NCBI RefSeq assembly: GCF_007855645.1
Contig: NZ_CP042261.1
Coordinates: forward strand, 1,693,501-1,757,500
Reading direction: 5' to 3'
Length of the DNA: 64,000 nucleotides
From: Qingshengfaniella alkalisoli
Lineage (GTDB): Bacteria; Pseudomonadota; Alphaproteobacteria; Rhodobacterales; Rhodobacteraceae
Position numbers and translations under genes: made by a program. Position 1 is the stretch's first letter, and the number at the start of each line of letters is the position of its first letter. The notes under the pieces are model-generated. The model was not told the origin of the DNA, did not search any database, and saw only the letters and a program-made list of their open reading frames with translations. Below are positions 10,401 to 21,119 of this stretch, one piece after another.

Positions 10401-11192
10401 GCCCGCGCGTTGTTCGCCGATGCGCAGGCCATGCTCAAACGGATCATTGAGGAGAAATGGTTCAGGCCGCGCGCCGTTGTCGGGTTTTGGCCCGCCAATG
10501 CCGTTGGCGATGACATCCACCTGTTCACGGATGACAGCCGCACCCAAACGCTCGACACGTTCTACACGCTGCGCCAACAAACCTCGAAACGTGGCGACCG
10601 ACCGAACGTGGCCCTGTCCGATTTCGTCGCTCCGGAAGGCACAGCGCCCGATTATGTCGGCGGTTTCGTTGTCACCGCGGGCGTCGAGGAAATCGCGATT
10701 GCCGAAGCATTCGAAAACGAGAATGACGACTACTCATCGATCCTCGTCAAGGCGTTGGCCGACCGTTTCGCCGAAGCATTCGCGGAACGGATGCACGAAA
10801 AGGTGCGCCAGGAGTTGTGGGGCTACGCCCCGGACGAGAACTGCTCCACCGAAGATCTGATCGCTGAGAAGTACGCGGGTATCCGCCCCGCACCCGGCTA
10901 CCCGGCGCAACCCGATCACACGGAGAAAACCACTCTGTTCCGCCTGTTGGACGCGACTGCCGCGACCGGGGTGGAACTGACGGAAAGCTTCGCCATGTGG
11001 CCGGGATCGTCTGTATCGGGCCTTTATATCGGGCATCCGGACAGCTACTATTTCGGTGTTGCAAAGGTAGAGCGCGATCAGGTTGAAGACTACGCCGCGC
11101 GCAAGGGCATGTCCGTGGACGAGGTCGAGCGCTGGCTTGGGCCGATCCTGAATTACACTCCCACGCAGAAGAAAGTAATCGCGGCTGAGTGA
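7416..11192 (+). CDS. metH: Methionine synthase, cobalamin-dependent
   Basis: This is the full-length four-module enzyme that transfers a methyl group from 5-methyltetrahydrofolate to homocysteine through methylcobalamin. The homocysteine domain begins [12 protein letters not shown] and carries the zinc cysteines GGCCGS near residue 320. The pterin domain contains [11 protein letters not shown]. The B12 domain holds the base-off DVHDIGKN motif near residue 780. The last third is the AdoMet-binding reactivation domain, with [16 protein letters not shown]. The start is uncertain: ATG codons at 7404 and 7416 are both possible, and neither has a strong ribosome site. The 7416 start gives 1258 residues, close to the family norm. 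No cobalamin or SAM/SAH riboswitch was recognised upstream. A GC-rich hairpin at 11202-11229 follows the stop. Confidence 0.95.
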   Translation: MPTKPIARSAVFDQLQEAARQRILILDGAMGTQIQQLSLSEDDFQGGHGNGCACHHLHDSDKPQKGNNDLLNLTQPDAIEDIHYLYAMAGADIVETNTFSSTTIAQADYGLETAVYDLNFEGARLARKAMDRAQAEDGRPRFVAGALGPTNRTASISPDVNNPGYRAVTFDQLRAAYAEQARALIEGGSDMLLIETIFDTLNAKAAIFACEEIFAERGERLPVMISGTITDLSGRTLSGQTPTAFWNSVCHAQPLTVGLNCALGANAMRAHIAELSGVADTLICAYPNAGLPNEMGEYDESPEAMAAQIAGFAQDGLVNIVGGCCGSTYDHIRAVAEAVKPYAPREIPEHTPLMRLSGLEPFTLTSDIPFVNVGERTNVTGSARFRKLITNTDYAAALEVARQQVENGAQIIDINMDEGLIDSKQAMIEFMNLIAAEPDIARVPIMIDSSKWEVIEAGLQCAQGKCIVNSISMKEGEEAFLQHARLCRAYGAAVVVMAFDEVGQADTEDRKVEICTRAYKLLTEEVGFPPEDIIFDPNVFAVATGIEEHDNYGVDFIEATRRITTDCPHVHISGGVSNLSFSFRGNEPVREAMHAVFLYHAIQAGMDMGIVNAGQLAVYDQIDEELREACEDVVLNRTPKSGNATENLLEIAEKYRGQGGGKGREKDMSWRELPVEKRLEHALINGITEFIEADTEEARQNAERPLHVIEGPLMDGMNVVGDLFGSGKMFLPQVVKSARVMKQAVAVLLPYMEEEKRRNGSVGRDSAGKVLMATVKGDVHDIGKNIVGVVLACNNYEIIDLGVMVPSEKILATAKEKNVDVIGLSGLITPSLDEMVHVASEMEREGFDIPLLIGGATTSRVHTAVKIHPRYNKGQALYVTDASRAVGVVSSLLSDTIKPDYVANIRAEYSDVAEKHARAELAKKRLALRDARGNALKIDFSQYQVKAPSFLGTRAFDDWDLAELARYIDWTPFFQTWEMRGVYPRILDDERQGEAARALFADAQAMLKRIIEEKWFRPRAVVGFWPANAVGDDIHLFTDDSRTQTLDTFYTLRQQTSKRGDRPNVALSDFVAPEGTAPDYVGGFVVTAGVEEIAIAEAFENENDDYSSILVKALADRFAEAFAERMHEKVRQELWGYAPDENCSTEDLIAEKYAGIRPAPGYPAQPDHTEKTTLFRLLDATAATGVELTESFAMWPGSSVSGLYIGHPDSYYFGVAKVERDQVEDYAARKGMSVDEVERWLGPILNYTPTQKKVIAAE

Positions 11193-11209
11193 TCCGCGCT
11201 CAGGCCCGG

Positions 11210-12427
11210 TCAGCCTTTTGGCCGGGTCTCATCTGCAAACGCGTCCACGATTTTCTGCGCCAGTCTTCGCGCGACGTCTTTCTTGGACATACGCGGCCAC
11301 GCCTCGGCCCCTGCATCGCTGATCAGGGTCACGGCGTTATCCGAGCCCCCCATGATACCTGTTGCGTCTGATACGTCATTCGCGAGGATCCAGTCACACC
11401 CCTTGCGTGCGCGCTTGGCAGTGGCATGCTCGACGACCTTCTCCGTCTCCGCCGCGAAACCGATGACCAATGACGGGCGCCCATCCGACAGCTTGGACAC
11501 CGTCGCAAGAATGTCGGGGTTCTCTGCGAATTCCAAGGCCGGCATCGCACCATCCGGAGTCTTCTTGATCTTCTGATTCCGCGCGCCTTCGACATGCCAG
11601 TCAGCAACCGCAGCCGCAAAAATGGCCACGTCAGCGGGAAGGGCGGCCTGCACCGCGTCCGCCATTTCCCGGGCGGTTTCAACCTGAACCAGGCGCACAT
11701 GATCAGGCAATGGGGCTGCGGCTGGACCAGTCACGAAGGTCACCTCCGCCCCGAGTTCAACCAGCGCCTGCGCAAGGGCGGTGCCCTGCGCACCCGAGGA
11801 CCGATTGGCGATGTAGCGTACCGGATCAATCGGCTCATGCGTCGGACCGGACGTCACCACGACATGCCGACCAGCAAGCGGACCACCCCCAATCATCGCA
11901 GCAATAGCTTCGCGAATTTCCAGCGGTTCCGCCATGCGACCCGGTCCATATTCGCCGCACGCCATATCCCCTGAGTTTGGCCCAACAACACCAATGCCGT
12001 CCTGCTGCAGCATCGCAAGATTGCGCTGTGTCGCGGGATGTTTCCACATCCGCACGTTCATGGCTGGCGCGATCAGAACAGGCTTGTTGGTCGCCATCAG
12101 CAGTGTCGAGGCCAGATCATCCGCGTGCCCGCCCGCCATCTTGGCCATCAGATTCGCGGTCGCAGGCGCAACAACAACCAGGTCCGCCGCACGCGACAAT
12201 TCGATATGCCCCATCTCGGCTTCATCGGTCAGATCGAACAGGTCACGGTAACACTTGCGTCCAGCCAAAGCAGACACCGATAGAGGGGTCACGAATTCTT
12301 CGGCGGCGCGGGTCAGCACCGGCGTTACTTTCGCGTTCTGTTCACGCAACCGCCTGATCAGGTCTAGCGACTTGTAAGCAGCGATCCCACCGCCGATGAT
12401 CAAGAGAATGCGTTTCGCTGCCAGCAT
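11210..12427 (-). CDS. coaBC: Bifunctional phosphopantothenoylcysteine decarboxylase / phosphopantothenate-cysteine ligase
   Basis: This 405-residue enzyme catalyses two successive steps of coenzyme A synthesis. The N-terminal flavoprotein half (CoaC) begins with IIGGGIAAYKS. It carries the active-site histidine in GHIELSR, the PAMN motif and the substrate-recognition CGEYGPGRM. The C-terminal half (CoaB) has SGPTHEPIDPVRYIANRSSG and the nucleotide-binding ILANDV. The length is typical. It is convergent with metH. The 163 bases between its start and the divergent GST gene must hold both promoters. Confidence 0.96.
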   Translation of the reverse strand: MLAAKRILLIIGGGIAAYKSLDLIRRLREQNAKVTPVLTRAAEEFVTPLSVSALAGRKCYRDLFDLTDEAEMGHIELSRAADLVVVAPATANLMAKMAGGHADDLASTLLMATNKPVLIAPAMNVRMWKHPATQRNLAMLQQDGIGVVGPNSGDMACGEYGPGRMAEPLEIREAIAAMIGGGPLAGRHVVVTSGPTHEPIDPVRYIANRSSGAQGTALAQALVELGAEVTFVTGPAAAPLPDHVRLVQVETAREMADAVQAALPADVAIFAAAVADWHVEGARNQKIKKTPDGAMPALEFAENPDILATVSKLSDGRPSLVIGFAAETEKVVEHATAKRARKGCDWILANDVSDATGIMGGSDNAVTLISDAGAEAWPRMSKKDVARRLAQKIVDAFADETRPKG

Positions 12428-12590
12428 AAGGACCCCCTTCGATCACCATCGCTTCATGGCGGGAAATGTGCCCGCAAGCGGACCACAGTCAACATGTGAT
12501 TGCAATCGCAAGGATCACATCACCGATCATGATGCATGGACGCACAATAATTCGTTATACTGAAGTCCGAAATTCGGGCCATATGGCGCC

Positions 12591-13292
12591 ATGACACATA
12601 CACTTCTTCTTGCAGATCGCGCCTATTCGAGCTGGTCCATGCGGATCGGGCTGCTCGTGGATCACTTCAACCTGCCTTTGGATGTACGCTATACGCAACT
12701 CTACTGTGATGATTTTACAGAAAAACTATCGGATTTCGATCCAGCCAGAACCGTCCCCGCGCTAAGGCTGGAAACTGGTGCCGTCGTGACCGAGAGCCTC
12801 GCCATTGCCGAAGAACTGGCGGACCGCTTTCCGGACAAACCGCTTTGGCCAGCAAATGAGAACTCACGTGCCGTTGCGCGGGCGATTACTGCTGAGATGC
12901 ACGCAGGATTTAATGCGCTACGCAACTATTGCCCCATGAATCTACGGCTGGCCTATCGCGATGTACCCGTTCCTGAGGACGTGAAAGCAGATCTGGAACG
13001 CCTCGACGTGATCTGGACCTATACCCGCGCTACGACCGCGCCCAGTGGCCCTTGGCTGTGCGGCGACTACTCCATCGCGGACGCATTCTTCGCACCGGTT
13101 GCCGCACGCATCGCCGGTTATGGCCTGCCCGTGTCGGAGTCCGCCAAGGACTACGTCGCCGCTCATCTGACACATCCGGGCTTCCAGCACTGGCGGAAGT
13201 TGGCCCTGATCGAAGGTCCGGACCAGAGCTTTTATGACAAGCCCTACCCGCAGGTGGAGTGGCCGGAAGAGCGTAAAGCGCTCACCCGTTAA
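12591..13292 (+). CDS. Glutathione S-transferase family protein
   Basis: This 233-residue protein belongs to the soluble GST superfamily. It starts with a thioredoxin-like fold (LLLADRAYSSWSMRI), where the serines near residue 13 are candidate catalytic residues. The SNAIL-like position reads VVTESLAIAEEL, the glutathione-binding loop. The C-terminal half is all-helical with GDYSIADAFFAPV, the conserved N-capping/hydrophobic staple region of GSTs. It lies 55 bases upstream of the comM-like gene on the same strand. The substrate is unknown; gshA and gshB elsewhere in the window show that the cell makes glutathione. Confidence 0.88.
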   Translation: MTHTLLLADRAYSSWSMRIGLLVDHFNLPLDVRYTQLYCDDFTEKLSDFDPARTVPALRLETGAVVTESLAIAEELADRFPDKPLWPANENSRAVARAITAEMHAGFNALRNYCPMNLRLAYRDVPVPEDVKADLERLDVIWTYTRATTAPSGPWLCGDYSIADAFFAPVAARIAGYGLPVSESAKDYVAAHLTHPGFQHWRKLALIEGPDQSFYDKPYPQVEWPEERKALTR

Positions 13293-13347
13293 CACTTCTG
13301 CAACCACATGGCCGGACAGTCGCGAGCAGTCAGAGAATGAGGCCAGA

Positions 13348-14859
13348 ATGGTTGCCCGCGCCTTTACGGTAGCGTTCGAAGGGCTGGAAGCCCGCTTGGT
13401 AGAAGTGCAGTGCGCAGTGTCCCCCGGCCTGCCCGCCTTCACTATCGTCGGGCTGCCTGACAAAGCCGTGAGCGAAGCAAAAGAGCGCGTTCGCGCAGCC
13501 CTGACAGCCATGTCCATTGCACTGCCGTCTCGCCGGATCACGATCAACCTATCACCCGCAGACCTGCCGAAAGAGGGGTCGCATTTCGACTTGCCCATCG
13601 CATTGGCCTTGCTTGCTGCGATCGACATCCTGCCTACAGAAGACATTGAAGACACGGTATCGCTGGGAGAGTTATCACTTGATGGCTCGCTCGTCGGTGT
13701 TACCGGGGCACTGCCCGCAGCACTGGCCGCAGCGGCGGAAAAGCTGGATCTCATTTGCCCGAAATCCTGCGGTGCCGAAGCCGCGTGGGTGGGGGATGCG
13801 CGGGTCTTGGGCGCTGCGTCGCTGGCAGAGGTCGTGCGTCACTACTCCGGCCAGTCTCCCCTGCCGGAGGCCAGGCCCGGTATTATCGCCGATGACCAAA
13901 ACGCCTTCGATCTTCGCGACGTCAAGGGACAGGAACGGGCAAAGCGTGCGTTGGAAATCGCCGCTGCGGGCCAGCACCACTTACTGATGGTCGGGCCACC
14001 CGGATCGGGTAAATCCATGATGGCACAGCGCTTGTCGGGATTGCTACCGCCGCTATCCGCTACCGAGGCGCTGGAGACATCCATGATCCACTCCATCGCC
14101 GGGTTGCTCGAAGAAGGCGGCATTTCTCGAACACGCCCCTTCCGCCGCCCCCATCACACGGCGTCGGTTCCGTCAATCGTGGGCGGTGGACGCGGCGCGA
14201 AACCAGGGGAGATATCACTGGCTCATAACGGCGTTCTGTTTTTGGACGAACTGCCCGAATTTCCACGCGTCGTTCTGGAAACGCTGCGGCAGCCCATTGA
14301 AACAGGCGATGTGATGGTGTCCCGCGCAAATGCGCATGTACGTTATCCGGCCCGGTTCCTGTTGGTCGCCGCCGCCAACCCCTGCCGTTGCGGGCATATG
14401 TCCGATGCATCGCAAGCCTGCAGCCGCGCCCCTAACTGCGGCGCGGATTATATGGGACGCATCTCCGGCCCATTGCTCGACCGGTTCGACATGCGGATCG
14501 AGGTTCCTCCGGTGACATTTCAGGATCTTGATTTGCCCGCGAACGGGGAAAGTTCGGCCGCAATCGCTGAACGTGTGACTCAAGCGCGCGAACTACAGGG
14601 GGAGCGCTACAACGACAGGGCCGATGTGACCGTAAACGCAGATGTCGAAGGCGAACTTCTGGAAAAGGTCGCACAACCCGATGCCGAAGGACGCGAGATG
14701 ATGACACGCGCGGCCGACCGCTTTGGTCTGACCGCACGGGGGTTTCACCGCGTCCTGCGCGTCGCGCGCACCATTGCTGATCTGGATGGATCAGACGCAG
14801 TAACCCGCACCCATGTCGGTGAAGCGCTCGGCTTTCGGATGAGTACGGCTACATGCTAG
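13348..14859 (+). CDS. comM: YifB/ComM family Mg-chelatase-like AAA+ ATPase
   Basis: This 503-residue AAA+ protein resembles ComM, a hexameric helicase that promotes branch migration during natural transformation. The N-terminal domain (about 1-190) has the family pattern [20 protein letters not shown] and [20 protein letters not shown]. The AAA core has Walker [11 protein letters not shown] and Walker [11 protein letters not shown], and a cysteine cluster ([10 protein letters not shown]) that may bind zinc. The start at 13348 has GAGG about 8 bases upstream. An in-frame reading back to 13234 would overlap the GST gene. The gene ends inside the convergent gshB, an 11-base tail overlap. A role in transformation is inferred from the family only. 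Confidence 0.9.
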   Translation: MVARAFTVAFEGLEARLVEVQCAVSPGLPAFTIVGLPDKAVSEAKERVRAALTAMSIALPSRRITINLSPADLPKEGSHFDLPIALALLAAIDILPTEDIEDTVSLGELSLDGSLVGVTGALPAALAAAAEKLDLICPKSCGAEAAWVGDARVLGAASLAEVVRHYSGQSPLPEARPGIIADDQNAFDLRDVKGQERAKRALEIAAAGQHHLLMVGPPGSGKSMMAQRLSGLLPPLSATEALETSMIHSIAGLLEEGGISRTRPFRRPHHTASVPSIVGGGRGAKPGEISLAHNGVLFLDELPEFPRVVLETLRQPIETGDVMVSRANAHVRYPARFLLVAAANPCRCGHMSDASQACSRAPNCGADYMGRISGPLLDRFDMRIEVPPVTFQDLDLPANGESSAAIAERVTQARELQGERYNDRADVTVNADVEGELLEKVAQPDAEGREMMTRAADRFGLTARGFHRVLRVARTIADLDGSDAVTRTHVGEALGFRMSTATC

Positions 14860-15790
14860 CCCTGCGGCCCTCGATCGCTTCCCAGATTTTCCCGGCGACA
14901 TTGATGTCGTCGAAACGCTCAAGTTCTTGGATACCAGTGGGAGAGGTTACGTTGATTTCGGTCAGATAGTCCCCGATTACGTCGATTCCGACAAACACCT
15001 GACCATGCTCGCGCAAATAAGGGCCGATAGCGTCACATATCTCACGATCACGGTCAGTTAACCCAACCTTTTCAGGTCGTCCGCCTACATGCATGTTCGA
15101 CCGTGTTTCACCCTCGGCCGGCACGCGATTGATCGCACCAACCGGCTCGCCATCCACCAGGATGATACGCTTGTCGCCCTTGGAAACCGCAGGCAGGAAT
15201 TTCTGCGCAATCAGCGGTTCGCGCGAAAAGGTAGTAAACAATTCGTGCAGCGAATTGAGATTACGATCGTTGGGATCGAGCCGGAACACGCCTGCCCCGC
15301 CATTGCCATAAAGCGGCTTCAGGATGATGTCGCCGTGTTCTTCCTTGAACGCCTTCAGCGTCGCGACATCGCGCGCGATCGCGGTCGGCGGCGTCAGTTT
15401 CGGAAAGCGCAGCACCAGCAGTTTTTCCGGAAAGTTCCGCACCCAGAAGGGGTCGTTCACAACTAAGGTGGACGGGTGCACCAGATCCAGCAAATGGGTT
15501 GTGGTGATATAGTTCATGTCGAAGGGCGGGTCCTGCCGCAGCCAGACGACATCGAAATCCTTCAACGCACGGCGTTCGCGTGGACCGAGTTTGACATGAT
15601 CCCCCTTGACCCGCTTCACGGTGAAATCCTGACCGGTAGCGTAGATTGTGCCTTCGACGAACGCCAGATCGTCGGGCGCATAAAAGAACATGGTATGCCC
15701 GCGAGCCTGCGCCTCTTCAGCGATCCGAAACGTGCTGTCGGCATCGATGTTGACCGAGGTGATCGGGTCCATCTGGAAAGCGATTTTCAT
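14849..15790 (-). CDS. gshB: Glutathione synthetase
   Basis: This 313-residue ATP-grasp ligase joins gamma-glutamylcysteine and glycine to make glutathione. The N terminus reads [20 protein letters not shown], the GshB hallmark. Further family motifs are [34 protein letters not shown] and the C-terminal [12 protein letters not shown]. The start at 15790 removes a poorly conserved 15-residue extension. It is the third gene of an rsmI-yraN-gshB run on the minus strand, an arrangement common in Rhodobacteraceae. The partner enzyme gshA is at 40427-41797. Confidence 0.96.
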   Translation of the reverse strand: MKIAFQMDPITSVNIDADSTFRIAEEAQARGHTMFFYAPDDLAFVEGTIYATGQDFTVKRVKGDHVKLGPRERRALKDFDVVWLRQDPPFDMNYITTTHLLDLVHPSTLVVNDPFWVRNFPEKLLVLRFPKLTPPTAIARDVATLKAFKEEHGDIILKPLYGNGGAGVFRLDPNDRNLNSLHELFTTFSREPLIAQKFLPAVSKGDKRIILVDGEPVGAINRVPAEGETRSNMHVGGRPEKVGLTDRDREICDAIGPYLREHGQVFVGIDVIGDYLTEINVTSPTGIQELERFDDINVAGKIWEAIEGRRASM

Positions 15791-15859
15791 GACGGCGATG
15801 TCTCCGTGATGTCGTTCGGGATTTGAATGACGCAAAGCCCGGGCGGACGCAATGGTTGA

Positions 15860-16210
15860 TCAGATCAGGATGTTGGGGATGATTTCTACCTGCCCAACCC
15901 CATTGACGACACCCAGATCAAACTGGCAAGCCGTGTTCAGCCCATCGGGCAGCATCGTCAGATACTCTTCCGCTGTAGTTTGAAGGCGCCGAAGCTGTCG
16001 CGCCGAGAGGCGTTGGGTCGCACGAGCAAAACTGCTAGACGTCTTCACCTCGACGAAAACAATCAGCCCTGACCGTTCGAAAATCAGGTCGATCTCACCA
16101 CTTCTGCCGCGCCACCTGCGTTCAAGGCAAGTGGCGCCGCTGGCCTCATATTGCCGTTGAACAGCATCCTCTGCCGATAGGCCGGCATGGTAGTTCCGCG
16201 CGCCGCTCAC
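15860..16210 (-). CDS. YraN family protein (UPF0102, endonuclease-like)
   Basis: This 116-residue protein belongs to UPF0102, a small restriction-endonuclease-like fold. The catalytic-type pattern is visible as GEIDLIFERSGLIVFVEVK, which supplies the D-(x)n-ExK residues of PD-(D/E)xK nucleases. The upstream LERRWRGRSGEIDLI is the conserved family start. It begins with GTG, whose last bases overlap the rsmI TGA stop (GTGA), so translation is coupled to rsmI. The in vivo role of the family is not established. Confidence 0.9.
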   Translation of the reverse strand: MSGARNYHAGLSAEDAVQRQYEASGATCLERRWRGRSGEIDLIFERSGLIVFVEVKTSSSFARATQRLSARQLRRLQTTAEEYLTMLPDGLNTACQFDLGVVNGVGQVEIIPNILI

Positions 16211-17073
16211 CCTTTCGCGCCGTCATTCAATGACAGGGCAAGCTGATAGACCTGACGCTTCTTCGCGCCGAAGCGGTCCGCGACGATCTGCGCGGCGTCT
16301 TTCAGGGAATTGTTGACCAACTCCGCCCGCAATGCCGCTTCCAAATCAGCCTCATCCACCTCACGCGCTTCCCCTGGTCCGACAATCAGCACGCATTCCC
16401 CGCGCGGCGGGTCGTCCTGCACCGTCTGTGCGACATCAGCAACGGTGCCGCGCCGGACCTGTTCAAACCGCTTTGTCATCTCACGGCATAACGCGACAGG
16501 CCTGTCACCGCCCGCAACCGCCGAAAGATCGTCCAGAAGAGCCGCCACGCGCTTGGGTGACTCGTACAGGATCACGCTCACCGGCAAATCGACGAATGGT
16601 TTCAACGCCTCCCTGCGAGCCTTGGACTTGTTTGGCAAAAAGCCAAGAAACAGGAAGCGGTCGGTCGGCAACCCCGCCAGCGCCATCGCGTTGATCGCAG
16701 CCGACGGTCCGGGCGCAGACGTGACCGAAAAACCGGCCGCCAGCACATCCCGCACCAGATGATAGCCCGGATCAGCAATAAGCGGCGTGCCCGCCTCGGA
16801 CGCATAGGCAACAGATCTTCCGCCCGCGATCAGCGCGACTATACCTGCACGTGACGCTGGTTTACTATGGTCGTGATAGGCAATAACCTTCCGCCCGTCG
16901 AGCGGGACACCGTGGATCATCATCAGGTGCCGCAAGCTGCGCGTGTCCTCCGCCACAAGCGCATCGGCGGATGCCAGCAAGTCCAGTGCCCGCAACGTGA
17001 TGTCTCGTGCTGTACCGATGGGTGTTGCGACAAGGTATAACCCAGCCTGCAGATTGGTCTTTTCAAAATTCAA
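16207..17073 (-). CDS. rsmI: 16S rRNA (cytidine1402-2'-O)-methyltransferase
   Basis: This SAM-dependent enzyme methylates the 2'-O of C1402 in the ribosomal decoding centre. The family start GLYLVATPIGTARDITLRAL is intact. The signature AEDTRSLRHLM and the cofactor-site run SEAGTPLIADPGYHLVRD are also intact. I place the start at a TTG (17073), giving NFEKTNLQAGLYL and about 288 residues, the usual size. An in-frame reading to 17310 adds sequence unlike the family and would run into the divergent lipoprotein gene. About 106 bases separate it from that gene. A four-base overlap couples it to yraN. Confidence 0.92.
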   Translation of the reverse strand: MNFEKTNLQAGLYLVATPIGTARDITLRALDLLASADALVAEDTRSLRHLMMIHGVPLDGRKVIAYHDHSKPASRAGIVALIAGGRSVAYASEAGTPLIADPGYHLVRDVLAAGFSVTSAPGPSAAINAMALAGLPTDRFLFLGFLPNKSKARREALKPFVDLPVSVILYESPKRVAALLDDLSAVAGGDRPVALCREMTKRFEQVRRGTVADVAQTVQDDPPRGECVLIVGPGEAREVDEADLEAALRAELVNNSLKDAAQIVADRFGAKKRQVYQLALSLNDGAKG

Positions 17074-17179
17074 AGGTTGGCCCCCGACCTCCAGCCGCGT
17101 AATGTCGACCCGACCGCGTGCCCTGTGGGGCACGGCGGAAAGACAACCCACACGTTCTGCCATCGGGGGAATGAACGCA

Positions 17180-18349
17180 ATGACTTTCCAGTTTTTTCGG
17201 CAGCTTGGCGCGGGCGTAAAGGCCGGTGCGCTCGCATTGGCCAGCTTTGGCCTGGCGGCCTGTGACCCGTCCGCGATGAATAGCGGATTCTCTGGCGGCT
17301 CCGGTGACACTGTTCAAGTGGCACTGCTCGTGCCATCGGGATCTTCTGACGCCAACGTCGCCTTCATCGGCCAAAGCCTGACAAATGCCGCCCGCCTGGC
17401 CGCAAATGACTTGCAGGGCGTGACCGTCGATCTGCGCGTTTACGACACCGCCGGGTCCGAAGCCCTGACGTCACAAGTCACATCGCAAGCCATCAGCGAA
17501 GGCGCCGATGTCATCGTCGGCCCGCTTTATGCGCAATCGGCCAATGCGGCTGGTCGCATTGCGGCAGGCAGCGGCATCAATGTATTGAGCTTCTCGAACA
17601 ACCCGGCTGTTGCGGGCGGGAACGTCTACATTCTCGGCCAGACATTCGACGATACCGCACAGAGGCTTGTCCGTTACTCCTCCAATCGCGGGCGCAACCG
17701 TTTCATGGTTATCAGCGGCAATACAACGGCTGAGCAGGTCGGGCGCGATGCCGTGGTCCGCGCAGTGCAGAATGGCGGCGGGCAACTGGTCGGCAACCGG
17801 ACCTTCGAGATGTCCCAGGAAGGCGTCGCGGATGCCGCCCCCGGCATTGCAACCACCGCTTTGAATGCAGGCGCAGACGCCGTTTTTCTGACCTCCGGCC
17901 CTGAAGGCGCGCTGCCGTTCCTGGTTCAGCACCTGCCGGAGAACGGCCTGACCACTGACAAGGTACAATATATGGGTCTGACGCGCTGGGATGTCCCGGC
18001 TTCAGCCCTTTCGCTTCCCGGTCTGCAAGGCGGATGGTTCGCGGTTCCTGATCCGGCGGCCGGGCAAAATTTTGCCAACCGCTATACGCAAGCTTATGGT
18101 GCCCCACCCCACGCGATTGCCGGTCTGGCCTATGACGGTATCGCCGCTGTAGGCGCTCTGACAAGCACCGGGCGCGGGCTTTCTTCAACCGCTTTGTCTC
18201 AGGGCAATGGGTTCGCTGGCGCCAACGGGGTCTTTCGTTTTCTGCCAAACGGCACTAATCAACGGGGACTGGCAATCGCCCAGATCGCGAACAACAGGGT
18301 AAATATCATTGACCCAGCCCCAAGGCGCCTTGGCGGAGCAGGTTTCTGA
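17180..18349 (+). CDS. LppC-type penicillin-binding protein activator, lipoprotein
   Basis: This 389-residue predicted outer-membrane lipoprotein has a type I periplasmic-binding-protein fold, as in LppC/LpoA activators of penicillin-binding proteins. The lipobox LAAC is preceded by a hydrophobic signal, so the mature protein starts at Cys near residue 27. The body shows the Peripla_BP pattern: VQVALLVPSGSSD, ISEGADVIVGPLYAQS, VLSFSNNPAVAGGN and HAIAGLAYDGIAAV. The ATG at 17180 is preferred over 17171 because GGGGGA directly abuts the earlier ATG. It overlaps glnD by 41 bases and is divergent from rsmI. This is a common alphaproteobacterial arrangement. Confidence 0.88.
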   Translation: MTFQFFRQLGAGVKAGALALASFGLAACDPSAMNSGFSGGSGDTVQVALLVPSGSSDANVAFIGQSLTNAARLAANDLQGVTVDLRVYDTAGSEALTSQVTSQAISEGADVIVGPLYAQSANAAGRIAAGSGINVLSFSNNPAVAGGNVYILGQTFDDTAQRLVRYSSNRGRNRFMVISGNTTAEQVGRDAVVRAVQNGGGQLVGNRTFEMSQEGVADAAPGIATTALNAGADAVFLTSGPEGALPFLVQHLPENGLTTDKVQYMGLTRWDVPASALSLPGLQGGWFAVPDPAAGQNFANRYTQAYGAPPHAIAGLAYDGIAAVGALTSTGRGLSSTALSQGNGFAGANGVFRFLPNGTNQRGLAIAQIANNRVNIIDPAPRRLGGAGF

Positions 18350-21119
18350 CCGGATAGAAACCGAAGAACCCGCACTTGATCTGATCTGCCCGGCATCGGA
18401 GATATTCGATGCCGGCGCAGTCAAAGCTTCCATCGATGCCCTTGTCGACAACGGCGAAACGGCGCGAGACCTGCGCTCGGGCGTGGTCGACATCTTGCTC
18501 AAGGCCCGATCTGCCGGGAACGCCGCGATAGCCGGCGCCATCGCCAGGAACCCGCTGAGATCCGGCCCCGCGGTCCGGTCCTACGCTTATCTGACCGACC
18601 GGATTGTCCATACCGCCTTCGACACCGCGACCACCCATCTGCATCCCCTCCGTTCCGCAAGCGAAGGTGAAAAGATCGCGCTACTGGCCATCGGTGGCTA
18701 CGGGCGCGCGGAGATGGCTCCTTTCTCCGACGTTGATCTGCTATTTCTCACACCCTACAAGATCACCGCATGGGCGGAGAGCGTCATCGAGTCGATGCTG
18801 TATATCCTTTGGGATCTGCGTCTGAAGGTCGGACACGCCAGCAGGACGGTGGCCGATTGCCTGCGGCTAGGACGCGAAGATTACACGATCCGAACCTCGC
18901 TTCTGGAAAATCGTTTCCTGTGCGGACACGCACCGCTGGCGGAAGAACTGAACGACCGGCTGCGCAAGGATCTGTTCGCCAACACCGCATCTGATTTCAT
19001 CGAGGCCAAGCTCGAAGAACGGTCGCAGCGCCACCACAAGCAGGGTGCGTATCGCTACATGACCGAACCGAATGTAAAAGAAGGCAAAGGCGGGCTCCGC
19101 GACCTGCAATCTCTGTTCTGGATCGCCAAATACGTGCACGGCGTGGACAGCGCGGCGGAACTGGCGGAACTCGGTGTCTTCACCCGCGAGGAATACGGTC
19201 AGTTCCAACGTGCGGAAACCTTCCTCTGGGCCGTTCGCAACCAGCTTCATCTCATCAACAGGCGCGCGATGGATCAACTGGCGTTCGACATGCAGGTCGA
19301 AGTGGCTGAACGCCTGGGCTACACCGATGACACCGAACGACGCGCAGTTGAACGTTTCATGCATGATTACTTCCGTCATGCGACCCGTGTTGGCGATCTG
19401 ACGCGCATCTTCCTCGCATCGCTGGAAGCCAACCACGTCAAGAAAGCGCCCTCATTGATGGGGTTCTTCAAGCGCAAGAAGCGGTTGCGCAAAGGGTTCA
19501 GCCTGATCGAGAACCGGATCATCTGCGATGATCCAGAGGAGTTCCTGGCCGACAAGCTGAACCTCCTGCGGATCTTCGACGAAGCCCTGCGCACAGGCTA
19601 CCTGATGCACCCCGATCTGCTGCGCCTGGTGACATCCAACCTTGGCCTGATCGACGATGAGATGCGGCGTGACCCGCAAGCCAACAAGATATTCCTTCGG
19701 ATGCTGCTGGATCGTGGCAATCCCGAACGCGCTTTGCGGCGGATGAACGAACTTGGGGCCCTGGGAGCGTTTATGCCCGAGTTCCAGAAGATCGTCGCGA
19801 TGATGCAATTCAACATGTATCACCATTACACGGTCGATGAGCACACAATCCAATGTATCTCCACGCTGGCCGATATCGAACGCGGCGAAAAGATCGACTC
19901 GCTACCCTTCAGCACCCGCATTATGCATGAGACAGAGGTAAACCGGCGCATTCTCTATGTCGCGATGCTACTGCACGATATCGGCAAGGGACGGAAAGAG
20001 GACCATTCCATTCTGGGCGCGAAGATCGCGCGTCACGTTGCGCCCAGACTTGGGCTGGATGCCGAAGAATGCGCGACCGTCGAGTGGCTTGTCCGCTATC
20101 ATCTGCTGATGTCAGACATGGCCCAGAAGCGCGATATCGCCGATCCGCGCACAGTCCGGGATTTCGCGAAAGCCGTGAAAACCCAGAAGCGGCTCGACTT
20201 GCTGATCGTGCTGACCACGTGCGACATCATCGGTGTGGGACCGGGGACGTGGAACAACTGGAAGGCAATGCTGCTGCGTAATCTCTATCGTCTGACGACC
20301 GATGCGCTGGCGACAGGCATGGAGGACATGAACCGCGAAGCGCTCGAAACCGACGCGAAATCCGCTCTGCGCAAGGAATTGAACGACTGGCCGAAAGAAG
20401 CCATCGATCATGAGATGTCCCGTCACTACGGGCCATACTGGCAAGGATTGCACACCGAAACCCACCGCGTCTTTGCAGAACTGCTCGACGGTATCTCCAA
20501 CGACGAGATCCGCATCGACATCAAGCAGGACGAGGCCCGCGATGCGACACGCGTTTGCTTCGCGATGGCCGACCATCCCGGCATTTTCGCGCGACTCGCC
20601 GGGGCGCTAGCGCTGGTGGGGGCGAATGTGGTTGACGCCCGCACCTACACCTCGAAAGATGGCTACGCGACTGCCGTGTTCTGGGTACAGGACCAGGACG
20701 GATCGCCCTATGAAAACGCACGCATGGATCGGCTGAAAACCATGATCTATAAATCCCTGCGTGGACAGATCGTGACAGGTGAGGCCATGGAAAGCCGCGA
20801 CAAGATCAAGAAACGCGAACGCGCCTTCCGACACCCGACTTCCATTGCCTTCGACAATGAAGGGTCGGAGATTTTCACCATCATCGAGGTCGACACACGC
20901 GACCGTCCGGGCCTTCTCTTCGATGTCGCGCGGACCCTTGCGGCCGCGAACATCTACATTTCCTCGGCACAGATCGCGACCTATGGCACCCAGGCAGTCG
21001 ATACCTTCTACGTCAAGGATATGTTCGGCCTGAAGCTGCACGCGACGGCGCGACAACAAGCACTGGAGAAACGCTTGAAAGACGCAATCGAGCAGGGCGC
21101 AAACCGAGCCACTACATGA
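18309..21119 (+). CDS. glnD: [Protein-PII] uridylyltransferase / uridylyl-removing enzyme
   Basis: This 936-residue bifunctional nitrogen sensor uridylylates PII when glutamine is low and removes UMP when it is high. The nucleotidyltransferase site is GGYGRAEMAPFSDVDLLFL, with the paired aspartates. The HD-domain hydrolase site is LLHDIGKGRKEDHS, and two C-terminal ACT domains begin near DHPGIFARLAGAL and DTRDRPGLLFDVARTL. It starts with TTG at 18309, inside the lipoprotein gene, with AGGG about 10 bases upstream. Its stop overlaps the murJ start (ATGA). The order glnD-murJ-trpS suggests one transcription unit. Confidence 0.96.
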   Translation: MTQPQGALAEQVSDRIETEEPALDLICPASEIFDAGAVKASIDALVDNGETARDLRSGVVDILLKARSAGNAAIAGAIARNPLRSGPAVRSYAYLTDRIVHTAFDTATTHLHPLRSASEGEKIALLAIGGYGRAEMAPFSDVDLLFLTPYKITAWAESVIESMLYILWDLRLKVGHASRTVADCLRLGREDYTIRTSLLENRFLCGHAPLAEELNDRLRKDLFANTASDFIEAKLEERSQRHHKQGAYRYMTEPNVKEGKGGLRDLQSLFWIAKYVHGVDSAAELAELGVFTREEYGQFQRAETFLWAVRNQLHLINRRAMDQLAFDMQVEVAERLGYTDDTERRAVERFMHDYFRHATRVGDLTRIFLASLEANHVKKAPSLMGFFKRKKRLRKGFSLIENRIICDDPEEFLADKLNLLRIFDEALRTGYLMHPDLLRLVTSNLGLIDDEMRRDPQANKIFLRMLLDRGNPERALRRMNELGALGAFMPEFQKIVAMMQFNMYHHYTVDEHTIQCISTLADIERGEKIDSLPFSTRIMHETEVNRRILYVAMLLHDIGKGRKEDHSILGAKIARHVAPRLGLDAEECATVEWLVRYHLLMSDMAQKRDIADPRTVRDFAKAVKTQKRLDLLIVLTTCDIIGVGPGTWNNWKAMLLRNLYRLTTDALATGMEDMNREALETDAKSALRKELNDWPKEAIDHEMSRHYGPYWQGLHTETHRVFAELLDGISNDEIRIDIKQDEARDATRVCFAMADHPGIFARLAGALALVGANVVDARTYTSKDGYATAVFWVQDQDGSPYENARMDRLKTMIYKSLRGQIVTGEAMESRDKIKKRERAFRHPTSIAFDNEGSEIFTIIEVDTRDRPGLLFDVARTLAAANIYISSAQIATYGTQAVDTFYVKDMFGLKLHATARQQALEKRLKDAIEQGANRATT